Virus record (IMG/VR): IMGVR_UViG_3300032308_001458
Span: 1 to 20,845 of that record
DNA: 20,845 bases
Origin: a virus
Reading direction: 5' to 3' (one strand)
Shown: positions 14,451 to 20,845 of the stretch, one piece after another
How positions within the stretch are numbered: the stretch's first letter is position 1
Layout: every line of letters begins with the position of its first letter
Program-made: the position numbers and the translations under genes
The notes under the pieces: generated by a model
Seen by the model: the letters and a program-made list of their open reading frames with translations, nothing else
Database searches by the model: none
What the model was told of the DNA's origin: nothing

Positions 14451-17400
14451 ATGGCTTCAACGCATAAGCACATCCGCAGTGGCACCGCCAACAAGCGCCC
14501 CACAACGGCAATCGCGGATGGCCAGATTGCGCTGAATACCAATACCACCAGCCCTGGCCTGTTCTTCAAGGACAGCACTGGCGCAAGCATCATCAAAGTT
14601 GGTCCTGTCCACGTCGGTGCCACCGCCCCAAACGCCACCCCGGCAGCCGGCGGCAGCAGCGGCAACAGCACCGGCGAAGTCTGGCTCGACAACTCCCTGA
14701 CTCCCGTCGGCGTCAAGATCTGGAACGGCAGCGCCTGGGTCAACGCCACCCCGATCGGCAGCACCACCGTTCAGGGTCTGCTGGAGCTTGCCACTGACGC
14801 CGAAACCCAAGCCGGCAGCGACACTGCCCGCGCTGTAACACCTGCAAGCCTGCAGTCCAAGGTCAGCGACAGCACCAGCACCACCAGCTCGACCACGATC
14901 GCCAGCAGCACGGCGGTCAAGAGCGCGTATGACCTAGCCAATGCTGCATTGCCCAAGTCCGGTGGCACCATCACCGGCAACTTGGAGATCGGCACCAGCG
15001 GCAGCCTGAGCTTTGAAGGCTCCACCGCCGACGCGTTCGAGACCACTATTGCGGTCACGAACCCCACCGCTGACCGCACCATCACGCTACCGGACACCAC
15101 CGGCACCGTCGTCACCACCGGCGACACCGGCACCGTTACCAGCACCATGCTGCTGGATGGGACCATCGTCGATGGCGACATCAACGCGTCTGCTGCTATT
15201 GCCCACAGCAAGCTGGCCAACATCACCGCTGGATCGGTGCTGCTGGGTAATGCCACCAACGTCCCGACTGCAACTGCATTAAGCGGCGACGTCACCGTCA
15301 ACAGCAGCGGCGTCACGGCCATCAGCAGCGGCGCCATCGTTGATGCCGACATCAATGCCAGCGCTGCGATTGCCGACACCAAGTTGGCCACTATCGCCAC
15401 AGCCGACAAGGTATCGCTGTCAGCGCTGAACATCGACGGCGGCACTGACATCGGCGCGGCCTTGGCTGATGCTGATCTGTTCATCGTCGATGACGGCGGC
15501 GCCGGCACCAACCGCAAAGCAGCCGCCACCCGCATCACCGACTACGCCTTTGGCAAGGTCAGCGGCGACATCACCATCGGCAGCACTGGCACTGCCGCCA
15601 TTGGCAGCGGCGTGATCGTTAACGCTGACGTCAATGCATCCGCCGCCATTGCCGGCACCAAGATCAGCCCCGACTTCGGCAGCCAAACTGTGGCTACCAC
15701 CGGGCTTGTCAGCACCGGCACTGGCACTGCTGGCGCCCCAACCATCACCTTTACCGGCGACACCAACACCGGCATCTACAGCCCTGGTGCCGATCAAGTA
15801 GCCATCAGCACGGGCGGCACTGGGCGGTTGTTTGTTGATGCGAGCGGGAATGTTGGTGTTGGAGTGACGCCGAGCACTTGGAATAGTTCAACAAAGTCAT
15901 TTGAGATCAGCACAGTAGGCGGTGTAGTTGGCGATGCTTTTACGACAAAACTAGCAACAAACTGTTTTTATAACACTAGCGGAAATTGGATTTACAGAAC
16001 TTCAGCGGGAGCATCCCGTTACGAAGTAGAGCGAGGCGCTCACACTTGGTATAATGCCGCATCCGGCACGGCAGGCAATACCGCCACCTTTACTCAGGCG
16101 ATGACTTTGGACTCCAGTGGCCGATTAGGTCTGGGGACTAGTAGCCCTAGCCAGTTACTGGAAGTTGAAAACTCTAGCGGAAATGTTGCTATTAACATTA
16201 CTTCTTCTGATGCCGGATATGCCGAACTTTATTTTGGAGATCAATCCAACGCATCCGCATGTGCATTAAGTTACGAGCACTCATCCAATAAACTTCGTTT
16301 TTATAACGGAGGCTCCGCACGGGTAACGCTTGACTCCTCAGGCAACGTAGGGATTGGCACTACGAGCCCTGGCTCTATTTTTCACTGCTTTGGCACTGGA
16401 TCACAAGAAGTAACACTAACATCTAACACTTCTGGCAATGCAAGATACAGCTTTGATTTGCCTGGAGTTGTGTATAACTGGATTGAAACAGAACGCTCTA
16501 CGTCAGCATTGAAATTTGCTGTAGCAAATAGCGAACGCATGCGCATCGACAGCTCGGGCCGCCTGTTAGTTGGCACGTCTACTGCGCTTAATGTTGAACC
16601 TTTTGTTGCAGCACAAGTTCAGACGGAAGCACGTTACGGATACGCCAGTATTTACAGAGGAAACGATGCTGGCGGTCCAGCGTTCTATTTCATTAAAAGC
16701 CGCGCCGCTTCTGCCGCAACTGTTGTTCAATCTGGAGATATTCTAGGAGAGATTCGGTTCCAAGGAGCTGACGGTGGGGACTATGAAACTCCCGGCGGAA
16801 CCATCAAGTGCGAAGTAGACGGCACCCCTGGCGCTAACGACATGCCAGGCCGCCTAGTGTTCTCCACTACCGCCGACGGAGCGAGCAGCCCGACGGAGCG
16901 GATGAGGATTAACAATGCAGGTTATGCAAAATTTGGCATTTCTGGCAGCTACGAAGGCGGCAATATTTATGAGTTTAACGGCGGCGAAAACACTGGCGCA
17001 TGTTTAGTTGTACGCTGGACACCATCAGGGATCAATAGCGGCAATGCTTTTATTGTAAAAACGCCAAATACTGCGGCTGCAACTACCCACGTCCTGATTG
17101 CCGCAGACGTAAGTAGCGGTAATGTTTTCAGGGTGAGAGCGGATGGAAATGTTTACAATACTAATGGTGTCTACGGTTCAATCTCTGACATTAAGTTAAA
17201 AGAAAACATTGTTCCCGCTGCCTCTCAATGGAATGACATTAAAGCTCTGCAGGTACGCAAATACAATTTCAAAGAGGGGCTAACGCACACTCAAATTGGC
17301 GTTATTGCCCAAGAGGTTGAGCAGGTCTCACCCGGCCTTGTCTACGAAACTTCCGACCTTGATGAAGATGGCAACGAAACCGGCGAAGTCACCAAGGGCG

Positions 17401-17504
17401 TCAACTACAGCGTGCTCTACATGAAAGCAGTGAAGGCACTGCAGGAGGCAATGGAGCGCATCGAAACCCTCGAAGTCAAAGTTGCAGCCCTTGAGGCGTC
17501 GTAG
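14451..17504 (+). CDS. Tail fibre 2 with S74 chaperone domain
   Basis: A 1017-residue protein with a strong Shine-Dalgarno. The N-terminus (HKHIRSGTANKRPTTAIADG, then SPGLFFKDSTGASIIKVGPV) is of a kind I associate with picocyanobacterial phages. LLELATDAETQAGSDTARAV (about 110-129) is a common fibre linker. The shaft has repeats of DADINASAAIADTKL type, then several SSGNVGIGTTSP-like turns. The last 106 residues are an intramolecular chaperone of peptidase family S74, starting SDIKLKENI with presumed catalytic Ser912 and Lys917, followed by a terminal coiled coil (KAVKALQEAMERIETLEVKV). It should trimerise the fibre and cut itself off before Ser912. Coding bases become clearly richer in A and T from about 15840 to 17250, marking a separately acquired distal part. 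Confidence 0.92.
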   Translation: MASTHKHIRSGTANKRPTTAIADGQIALNTNTTSPGLFFKDSTGASIIKVGPVHVGATAPNATPAAGGSSGNSTGEVWLDNSLTPVGVKIWNGSAWVNATPIGSTTVQGLLELATDAETQAGSDTARAVTPASLQSKVSDSTSTTSSTTIASSTAVKSAYDLANAALPKSGGTITGNLEIGTSGSLSFEGSTADAFETTIAVTNPTADRTITLPDTTGTVVTTGDTGTVTSTMLLDGTIVDGDINASAAIAHSKLANITAGSVLLGNATNVPTATALSGDVTVNSSGVTAISSGAIVDADINASAAIADTKLATIATADKVSLSALNIDGGTDIGAALADADLFIVDDGGAGTNRKAAATRITDYAFGKVSGDITIGSTGTAAIGSGVIVNADVNASAAIAGTKISPDFGSQTVATTGLVSTGTGTAGAPTITFTGDTNTGIYSPGADQVAISTGGTGRLFVDASGNVGVGVTPSTWNSSTKSFEISTVGGVVGDAFTTKLATNCFYNTSGNWIYRTSAGASRYEVERGAHTWYNAASGTAGNTATFTQAMTLDSSGRLGLGTSSPSQLLEVENSSGNVAINITSSDAGYAELYFGDQSNASACALSYEHSSNKLRFYNGGSARVTLDSSGNVGIGTTSPGSIFHCFGTGSQEVTLTSNTSGNARYSFDLPGVVYNWIETERSTSALKFAVANSERMRIDSSGRLLVGTSTALNVEPFVAAQVQTEARYGYASIYRGNDAGGPAFYFIKSRAASAATVVQSGDILGEIRFQGADGGDYETPGGTIKCEVDGTPGANDMPGRLVFSTTADGASSPTERMRINNAGYAKFGISGSYEGGNIYEFNGGENTGACLVVRWTPSGINSGNAFIVKTPNTAAATTHVLIAADVSSGNVFRVRADGNVYNTNGVYGSISDIKLKENIVPAASQWNDIKALQVRKYNFKEGLTHTQIGVIAQEVEQVSPGLVYETSDLDEDGNETGEVTKGVNYSVLYMKAVKALQEAMERIETLEVKVAALEAS
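17184..17501 (+). other. S74 intramolecular chaperone coding segment
   Basis: Encodes residues 912-1017 of fibre 2. The known chemistry of the family is self-cleavage before the serine of an S-D-x-x-L-K-x-N-I motif, which is seen complete here. The released trimer domain would not be in the mature virion. Confidence 0.85.
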
Positions 17505-17527
17505 TCCTACTCCCTACTGACCCGTCC

Positions 17528-17533
17528 TAGACT
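17528..17533 (+). promoter_or_regulatory. TAGACT motif before 107-aa gene
   Basis: TAGACT lies wholly between genes, 23 bases after the fibre 2 stop and 26 bases before the ATG at 17554. This is the cleanest case, since no coding or stop-codon constraint applies. Confidence 0.5.
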
Positions 17534-17553
17534 CCTACAGTCACCCACTAACC

Positions 17554-17877
17554 ATGACCGACACCATCTTTACTTGGGCTATCGCTCAACTGGAGCGCGA
17601 GACCAGCGACGGTTACGTTTTCACCGCCCACTACACCGTCAACGCTGCTGACGGCACCTACACCAGCGGCGCCTACGGCAGTCTCGGCTTCGAGCGCCCC
17701 GAGGACGACATGGTGCCATTTGCTGACCTGACCGAAGAAATGGTCATCGGCTGGGTCAAGGACAAATTCGGCCCCGAAAAGGTTGCCGAGATTGAAGCCG
17801 CCCTGCAGTCCCAACTGGACGAGCAGCACCACCCCACCAGAGCTAGTGGGATGCCTTGGCAAGCAGCGCTAGCATGA
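17554..17877 (+). CDS. Conserved small cyanophage-type protein
   Basis: A 107-residue protein opening FTWAIAQLERETSDGYVFTA, with AHYTVNAADGTYTSGAYGS and an acidic helical second half (PFADLTEEMVIGWVKDKFG). I recall close relatives as a small protein family common near fibre genes of cyanobacterial phages (DUF7936-like), but the name is uncertain and no function is known to me. The fold appears to be a short helix, a beta sheet and a C-terminal helix. There is no membrane segment. It has a gap, a TAGACT site and a C-rich leader without a Shine-Dalgarno, so it is probably transcribed from its own promoter together with the lysis genes. Confidence 0.65.
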   Translation: MTDTIFTWAIAQLERETSDGYVFTAHYTVNAADGTYTSGAYGSLGFERPEDDMVPFADLTEEMVIGWVKDKFGPEKVAEIEAALQSQLDEQHHPTRASGMPWQAALA

Positions 17878-17881
17878 AGCC

Positions 17882-18130
17882 ATGATTGAGCTGATCGCTG
17901 CTGTTGCTGGGGCATCCATCAGCGTCGCCGCGATGGGCGCGATGGGTTTCAGCCGCCGCAGCGACGAAGCTCGCGAGGCAGTGATCAGGCTTACCGCTGC
18001 AGTGGAGCACATCGCAACCCAACTCGAAGTGCTCCATACCGACATCCGCAGCGATCGCCAAGAGACATTTAAGCGGCTCAATGGCGTCGAGCAGCGGGTG
18101 GCTACGCTAGAGGCACGCCCACATCATTAG
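17882..18130 (+). CDS. Small membrane-anchored coiled-coil protein
   Basis: An 82-residue protein with one hydrophobic segment at the N-terminus (IELIAAVAGASISVAAMGAM, residues 2-21), two basic residues after it (RR), then a long predicted coiled coil with heptad-like leucine and valine spacing (AVIRLTAAVEHIATQLEVLH to RVATLEARP). It lies in the lysis region before a second small membrane protein and the endolysin. The order (membrane segment first, then coiled coil) resembles a spanin-like or holin-accessory protein and is the reverse of XhlA-type proteins. No lipobox is visible. The lysis role is inferred from context only. The start lies four bases after the preceding stop. Confidence 0.6.
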   Translation: MIELIAAVAGASISVAAMGAMGFSRRSDEAREAVIRLTAAVEHIATQLEVLHTDIRSDRQETFKRLNGVEQRVATLEARPHH

Positions 18131-18132
18131 TC

Positions 18133-18273
18133 ATGGATTTCCTGTCCCATCCTGCTTTTTGGATCGTCGTGGCAGCAGCCAGTGAGCTGATCGCCCTGTC
18201 TCCCCTCAAAAGCAACAGCATCATCCAGCTGGTTTTCCAGATCCTCAACCTGCTCAAAGCAAAAAAGGGTTGA
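18133..18273 (+). CDS. 46-aa membrane protein, putative holin
   Basis: A 46-residue ORF starting two bases after the upstream stop. It has a hydrophobic stretch HPAFWIVVAAASELIALSPL (residues 6-25), a second amphipathic segment (IIQLVFQILNLL) and a basic end KAKKG. Size, membrane character and closeness to the endolysin suggest a holin or antiholin, but no holin family is recognised. Its last codons are GCA AAA AAG GGT TGA, which hold a perfect -1 slippery heptamer (18261-18267). A share of ribosomes could therefore continue into the next frame and make a 124-residue product. Confidence 0.6.
   Translation: MDFLSHPAFWIVVAAASELIALSPLKSNSIIQLVFQILNLLKAKKG
18261..18267 (+). other. A_AAA_AAG slippery heptamer, candidate -1 frameshift
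   Basis: AAAAAAG is in the exact register A AAA AAG relative to the 46-aa frame, the same heptamer that drives the -1 shift in E. coli dnaX. It lies two codons before the stop. The -1 frame continues GGG TTG ATC into the 78-aa ORF. A small hairpin (AGCG at 18298-18301 with CGCT at 18305-18308) is rather far downstream, so a stimulator is not obvious. Confidence 0.5.
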
Positions 18274-18506
18274 TCCGCTTTGGCAAGCCTTTATGGGAGC
18301 GCCGCGCTGAACAAGCCATTCGGCAATGGTGGTTTGAGCACACGCTGCCGGCCAAGCTGGACAAGGCGGAAGCTGATTGGCATGCTGCGCAACCTATAGC
18401 GCCAGAGCCGGTCATTACACATGAATTGATTGACGATGAGTTGCAGACCGGCGACAGCCGGTTGTTAGGTGGTCCCATGAGCATCAAATCACCATGGTCA
18501 AACTGA
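18270..18506 (+). CDS. Unknown 78-aa frame, perhaps -1 fusion partner
   Basis: The frame reads IRFGKPLWERRAEQAIRQWW onward, ending LGGPMSIKSPWSN, with a basic, tryptophan-rich first half and an acidic second half. I recognise no family. Its only local start is TTG at 18270, overlapping the 46-aa stop as TTGA; the AGGG before it touches the start codon and cannot serve as a ribosome site. The frame is open back to 18186 with no ATG or GTG in it. Expression by a -1 shift at 18261-18267 is thus at least as likely as a TTG start, and would place this soluble part behind the membrane segments of the 46-aa protein. The last 13 bases overlap the endolysin gene. Confidence 0.5.
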   Translation: MIRFGKPLWERRAEQAIRQWWFEHTLPAKLDKAEADWHAAQPIAPEPVITHELIDDELQTGDSRLLGGPMSIKSPWSN

Positions 18507-19552
18507 GCGATCTGTTCCGGTACTACAAACACGGCACGCCACATCAAATGGCGGCCATCTTTGAATTAGAGGCAGAGCTATTAAAGGTTGCGCCGGAACT
18601 ATTCAGCAAAGACCAGCCGTGGTACAAGACTTGGCAGCAGGGAGGCAAGCTGCATAGCTACGAGGCGGCAGCCAAACTGATCAAAGAGTTTGAAGGTTGC
18701 CACCTATCGGCTTACCCTGATCCGCTTAGCGGCGGCGATCCTTGGACCATCGGCTACGGCACCACTAGGTACAGCGACGGCCGCAAGGTGCAGCGCGGTG
18801 ACAAGATCACGGTCATTGAGGCCAGCAAGCTGCTGGACCTCGAGATTGAGCGCACTGCCGATAAACTGCGGGCGACCGTGCCGTTCTGGAACGCCATGAA
18901 CGGCGACAAGCAGTGCGCCCTAATTAGTTTTGCCTATAACCTCGGCAGCGGTTTCTACGGCACAACTGGCTTTGAAACGATCAGCAAGCGGCTGAAAGAA
19001 AAGGACTGGGATGCAGTGCCAGAGGCGATGCTGCTGTATCGCAACCCTGGCACCAATGTGGAAGCTGGGTTGCTGCGCCGCCGGCAGGCTGAGGGGCGAC
19101 TGTGGGGCGAGGCCGTGCAAGCCTTGCCGTACAAGGTAAAGCCCAGCGATCCGTTCAGCACCAAGTTGTCGGCACACTTCACCCTTGGTGAGTTTGCGCT
19201 AGGCGATCCTGCGCGGCGGTTCGTGGCGCAGCATCAGATCGACACTGCAGCCGAGCTGGCAGCATTCTTGGAGCGCGTGCGCACGGCATTTGGCGGTAAG
19301 CGCATTACGATCACCAGCGGCTACAGGCCAGCAGCGATCAACCGCGCTGTCGGTGGTGCATCAGGCAGTGAGCATCTTTACGACGCTCCCAATGTGGGAG
19401 CTGTTGACTTCTACGTCGATGGCGCGGATATCAACAAGGTGCAGGCATGGGTGGATCGCGAATGGCCTTACAGTGTCGGCTATGGCGCGCCGAAGGGGTT
19501 CGTCCATCTAGGCATTCGCAAAGGCAGACCACGCGTGCGCTGGGACTATTAG
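18494..19552 (+). CDS. Endolysin: GH24 lysozyme plus M15 peptidase
   Basis: A 352-residue two-domain lysis enzyme. Residues about 55-210 are a T4-type lysozyme (muramidase): IKEFEGCHLSAYPDPLSGGD with catalytic Glu67, then WTIGYGTT, and later ALISFAYNLGSG and EAGLLRRRQAEGRLW. Residues about 225-352 are a zinc D,D-carboxypeptidase-type M15 domain: FTLGEFALGDPARRF, ITSGYRPAAINRAVGGASGS, with likely zinc ligands His294, Asp305 and His338. The first 50 residues are an extra helical part. No signal peptide is visible, so a holin is needed for release. Together the domains would cut both glycan strands and peptide stems. The start overlaps the preceding frame by 13 bases. Confidence 0.9.
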   Translation: MVKLSDLFRYYKHGTPHQMAAIFELEAELLKVAPELFSKDQPWYKTWQQGGKLHSYEAAAKLIKEFEGCHLSAYPDPLSGGDPWTIGYGTTRYSDGRKVQRGDKITVIEASKLLDLEIERTADKLRATVPFWNAMNGDKQCALISFAYNLGSGFYGTTGFETISKRLKEKDWDAVPEAMLLYRNPGTNVEAGLLRRRQAEGRLWGEAVQALPYKVKPSDPFSTKLSAHFTLGEFALGDPARRFVAQHQIDTAAELAAFLERVRTAFGGKRITITSGYRPAAINRAVGGASGSEHLYDAPNVGAVDFYVDGADINKVQAWVDREWPYSVGYGAPKGFVHLGIRKGRPRVRWDY

Positions 19553-19556
19553 ACTG
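19550..19556 (+). promoter_or_regulatory. TAGACTG motif after endolysin
   Basis: TAGACTG begins with the endolysin stop codon and lies 30 bases before the metallophosphoesterase ATG at 19580, in a gap with no clear Shine-Dalgarno. Confidence 0.45.
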
Positions 19557-19579
19557 CCGTGTAAGCCGCTACAAACGGC

Positions 19580-20431
19580 ATGGCGATTACGTCTGCAAGA
19601 GTATCGCCAGAGTTATTGGAGATACGGATACCGTACAGCAGCACCAAGGAAGAAGCAACCTTTCTTCTGCTATCGGACATCCACCTAGACAACCCAAAAT
19701 GCAACCGCAAGCTGCTGCTGCAGCACCTTGAAGAGTGCAAGGCGATTGGTGGTCATGCGTTGATGTTTGGTGATGTGCTTTGCCTGATGCAGGGCAAAAA
19801 GGACAGGCGCGGCAGCAAGGGCGACATCAGGCCAGAGCACCTCGGCGGCAACTATTTCGATCTGGTGTTCCGTGAGTCGGCGGACCTGCTCAGGCCATAC
19901 GGCAACATGATCCTGATGATGGGCGACGGCAACCACGAAACCGCTGTGCTCAATAACCAAGAGATCGACCCGCTAGAAAACGTGGTCAGGCTCATGCGCA
20001 ACGATGGCGCCGTCACCGAGCACATGGGTTATCAAGGCTTTGTGCGGTTTGCGTTCCGCCAACCAGCCGGCCGCACACGCCGCTGCACGTTGTTCTTCCA
20101 CCATGGCGCATGGGGCGGCATCGTCACCAAAGGCACCATGGGCGGCGGCCGGTATGCGCAGATTGCGCCTGACGCGGACATCATGGTTAACGGCCATAAC
20201 CACGAGCGCAGTATGGTCGCTCATCCGTGCTACCGCATCGCGGAAAACGGAAAGGCATGGATCGAGCAGCGCTGGCATTTGCAAACTGGCACCTACAAGC
20301 AAGAGTTTGGCGCTACAGGTGGTTGGGCAATTGAGCGGATCGTGATGCCTAAGTCACTTGGTGGGATATGGCTAACGCTGCGGCCACGGGAACGCGGCGG
20401 GGTTGACATCACCTGCAGGCCAACGGTATGA
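19580..20431 (+). CDS. Calcineurin-like metallophosphoesterase
   Basis: A 283-residue protein with the metal-binding blocks of the family in order: LLLSDIHLD (Asp33, His35), MFGDVLCL (Asp65), MMGDGNHET (Asn118, His119), LFFHHGAWGG (His174/175) and MVNGHNHERS (His206, His208). All expected ligands are present, so it should be active on a phosphoester. The substrate is unknown; phage members include nucleases, phosphatases and cyclic nucleotide enzymes. It is cytosolic by sequence. It follows a gap with the TAGACTG motif and overlaps the next gene by ATGA. Its placing between lysis and the HNH gene suggests the end of the late operon or the start of a DNA-handling set. Confidence 0.85.
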   Translation: MAITSARVSPELLEIRIPYSSTKEEATFLLLSDIHLDNPKCNRKLLLQHLEECKAIGGHALMFGDVLCLMQGKKDRRGSKGDIRPEHLGGNYFDLVFRESADLLRPYGNMILMMGDGNHETAVLNNQEIDPLENVVRLMRNDGAVTEHMGYQGFVRFAFRQPAGRTRRCTLFFHHGAWGGIVTKGTMGGGRYAQIAPDADIMVNGHNHERSMVAHPCYRIAENGKAWIEQRWHLQTGTYKQEFGATGGWAIERIVMPKSLGGIWLTLRPRERGGVDITCRPTV

Positions 20432-20610
20432 GGCAGTACGTCCTTGAGATCGAGTATACCATCGTGGTGGAAAGCGACAGCGACGACCCGGAAGCGGTAT
20501 CTGATGATTTTGTGGCGCGGCTCACTGAGTTAGCGCCGTCTAATGATCACATCCTGGGCTTATCGGTTCAGGTGCTACCCATCCCCGAATTGCGTGGATC
20601 ACTCGATTGA
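20428..20610 (+). CDS. Unknown 60-aa acidic protein
   Basis: A 60-residue acidic protein (QYVLEIEYTIVVESDSDDPE, then VARLTELAPSN and LGLSVQVLPIPELRG) whose start overlaps the metallophosphoesterase stop as ATGA. The pattern strand, acidic loop, helix, strand resembles a small ferredoxin-like fold, but I recognise no family. No membrane segment or cysteine is present. Tight coupling on both sides suggests it is made with the phosphoesterase. Confidence 0.6.
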   Translation: MRQYVLEIEYTIVVESDSDDPEAVSDDFVARLTELAPSNDHILGLSVQVLPIPELRGSLD

Positions 20611-20845
20611 TGGCTCTAACCTCGTATCAAAACGCAGTGCAAAGCATCAATTTAGACAGCAAATCTTTGAGGCATGGGGCCGTGAATGTGCGTACTGCAG
20701 TGCGCCGGCTGATACGTTAGATCACGTCAAACCACGCCACAAAGGTGGCGCCACAGTTGCTAACAATCTTGTCCCAGCGTGTCGCAATTGCAACCGCAGG
20801 AAGGGCAGTGAAGAATGGCGGGAGTGGTTTAACCGTCAGGAGTCA
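20594..20845 (+). CDS. HNH endonuclease (partial, runs off window)
   Basis: This frame has the full HNH core: Cys32 and Cys35 (ECAYC), DHVKPRHKGG with Asp43-His44, ANNLVPACRNCNRRKG with Asn58, Cys63, Cys66 and Asn67. The paired cysteines would bind a structural zinc and the His-Asn-Asn set one catalytic metal. Small HNH proteins of this kind often lie beside terminase genes in HK97-type phages and help packaging. I chose GTG at 20594, which overlaps the 60-aa gene by 17 bases; an ATG at 20543 in the same frame is possible. The 3' end lies outside the window, so length is unknown. Confidence 0.85.
   Translation, partial: MDHSIDGSNLVSKRSAKHQFRQQIFEAWGRECAYCSAPADTLDHVKPRHKGGATVANNLVPACRNCNRRKGSEEWREWFNRQES

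Noticed and set aside
11655-17504. Diversity-generating retroelement target in a fibre
   Set aside because: I found no reverse transcriptase, template repeat or C-type lectin-like end on either fibre. Base variation inside the fibres is better explained by repeats and module exchange.
17505-17553. Terminator after fibre 2
   Set aside because: No stem with a following T-run is visible in this gap; repeated CCTAC-type words are short and do not pair.
18051-18058. GCGATCGC, the cyanobacterial HIP1 octamer
   Set aside because: Only one copy was noticed in over 20 kb. A single copy is not meaningful evidence for the host.

Overview
The window is one continuous, single-strand (+) block of a tailed-phage genome: the head-tail connector, tail, tail-fibre, lysis and start-of-next-module section of a siphovirus-type phage or prophage. 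A picocyanobacterial host (Synechococcus/Cyanobium type) is my best guess. That rests on the N-terminal style of the second fibre, on a 107-aa protein of a type I recall from cyanophages, and on several starts without a Shine-Dalgarno. It is an inference, because no host gene, integrase or capsid gene is complete here. Gene order is close to phage lambda: connectors, tail terminator, tail tube, G/T-like chaperones, tape measure, then M-, L-, K- and J-like tail-tip genes.

Layout. 3-44: last codons of an upstream gene. 68-2073: five small connector or completion genes (DnaT/gp6-like adaptor, unknown 75 aa, head-closure-like, HK97 gp10-like, tail terminator-like). 2098-3375: major tail tube protein and a two-frame tail assembly chaperone. 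3379-10229: tape measure, three small tail-tip genes and a 1094-aa J-like protein. 10256-11616: two further proteins whose core resembles the tail tube protein. 11655-17504: two long fibres with a 56-aa orphan fibre module between them; the second fibre ends in an S74 self-cleaving chaperone domain. 17554-19552: a small conserved protein, two or three small membrane or unknown proteins, and a two-domain endolysin (GH24 lysozyme plus M15 peptidase). 19580-20845: a metallophosphoesterase, a 60-aa unknown, and the start of an HNH endonuclease that runs off the window and probably leads into terminase genes.

Most genes overlap by 1 to 13 bases (ATGA, TGATG, GTGA, TAATG junctions), so translation is probably coupled. 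Almost every real gap between genes carries the hexamer TAGACT or a one-base variant 21-41 bases before the next start. I propose it as a phage promoter -10 element or another common regulatory site.

The most unusual points are this repeated intergenic motif, two likely recoding sites (a +1 or -2 shift in the tail chaperone and a perfect A_AAA_AAG -1 heptamer joining a 46-aa membrane protein to a 78-aa frame), the three tube-like paralogues, a strict 10-residue repeat in fibre 1, and an NlpC/P60-like protein that seems to have lost its catalytic histidine. No gene-free stretch longer than 300 bases exists. I saw no tRNA, CRISPR array or insertion sequence.
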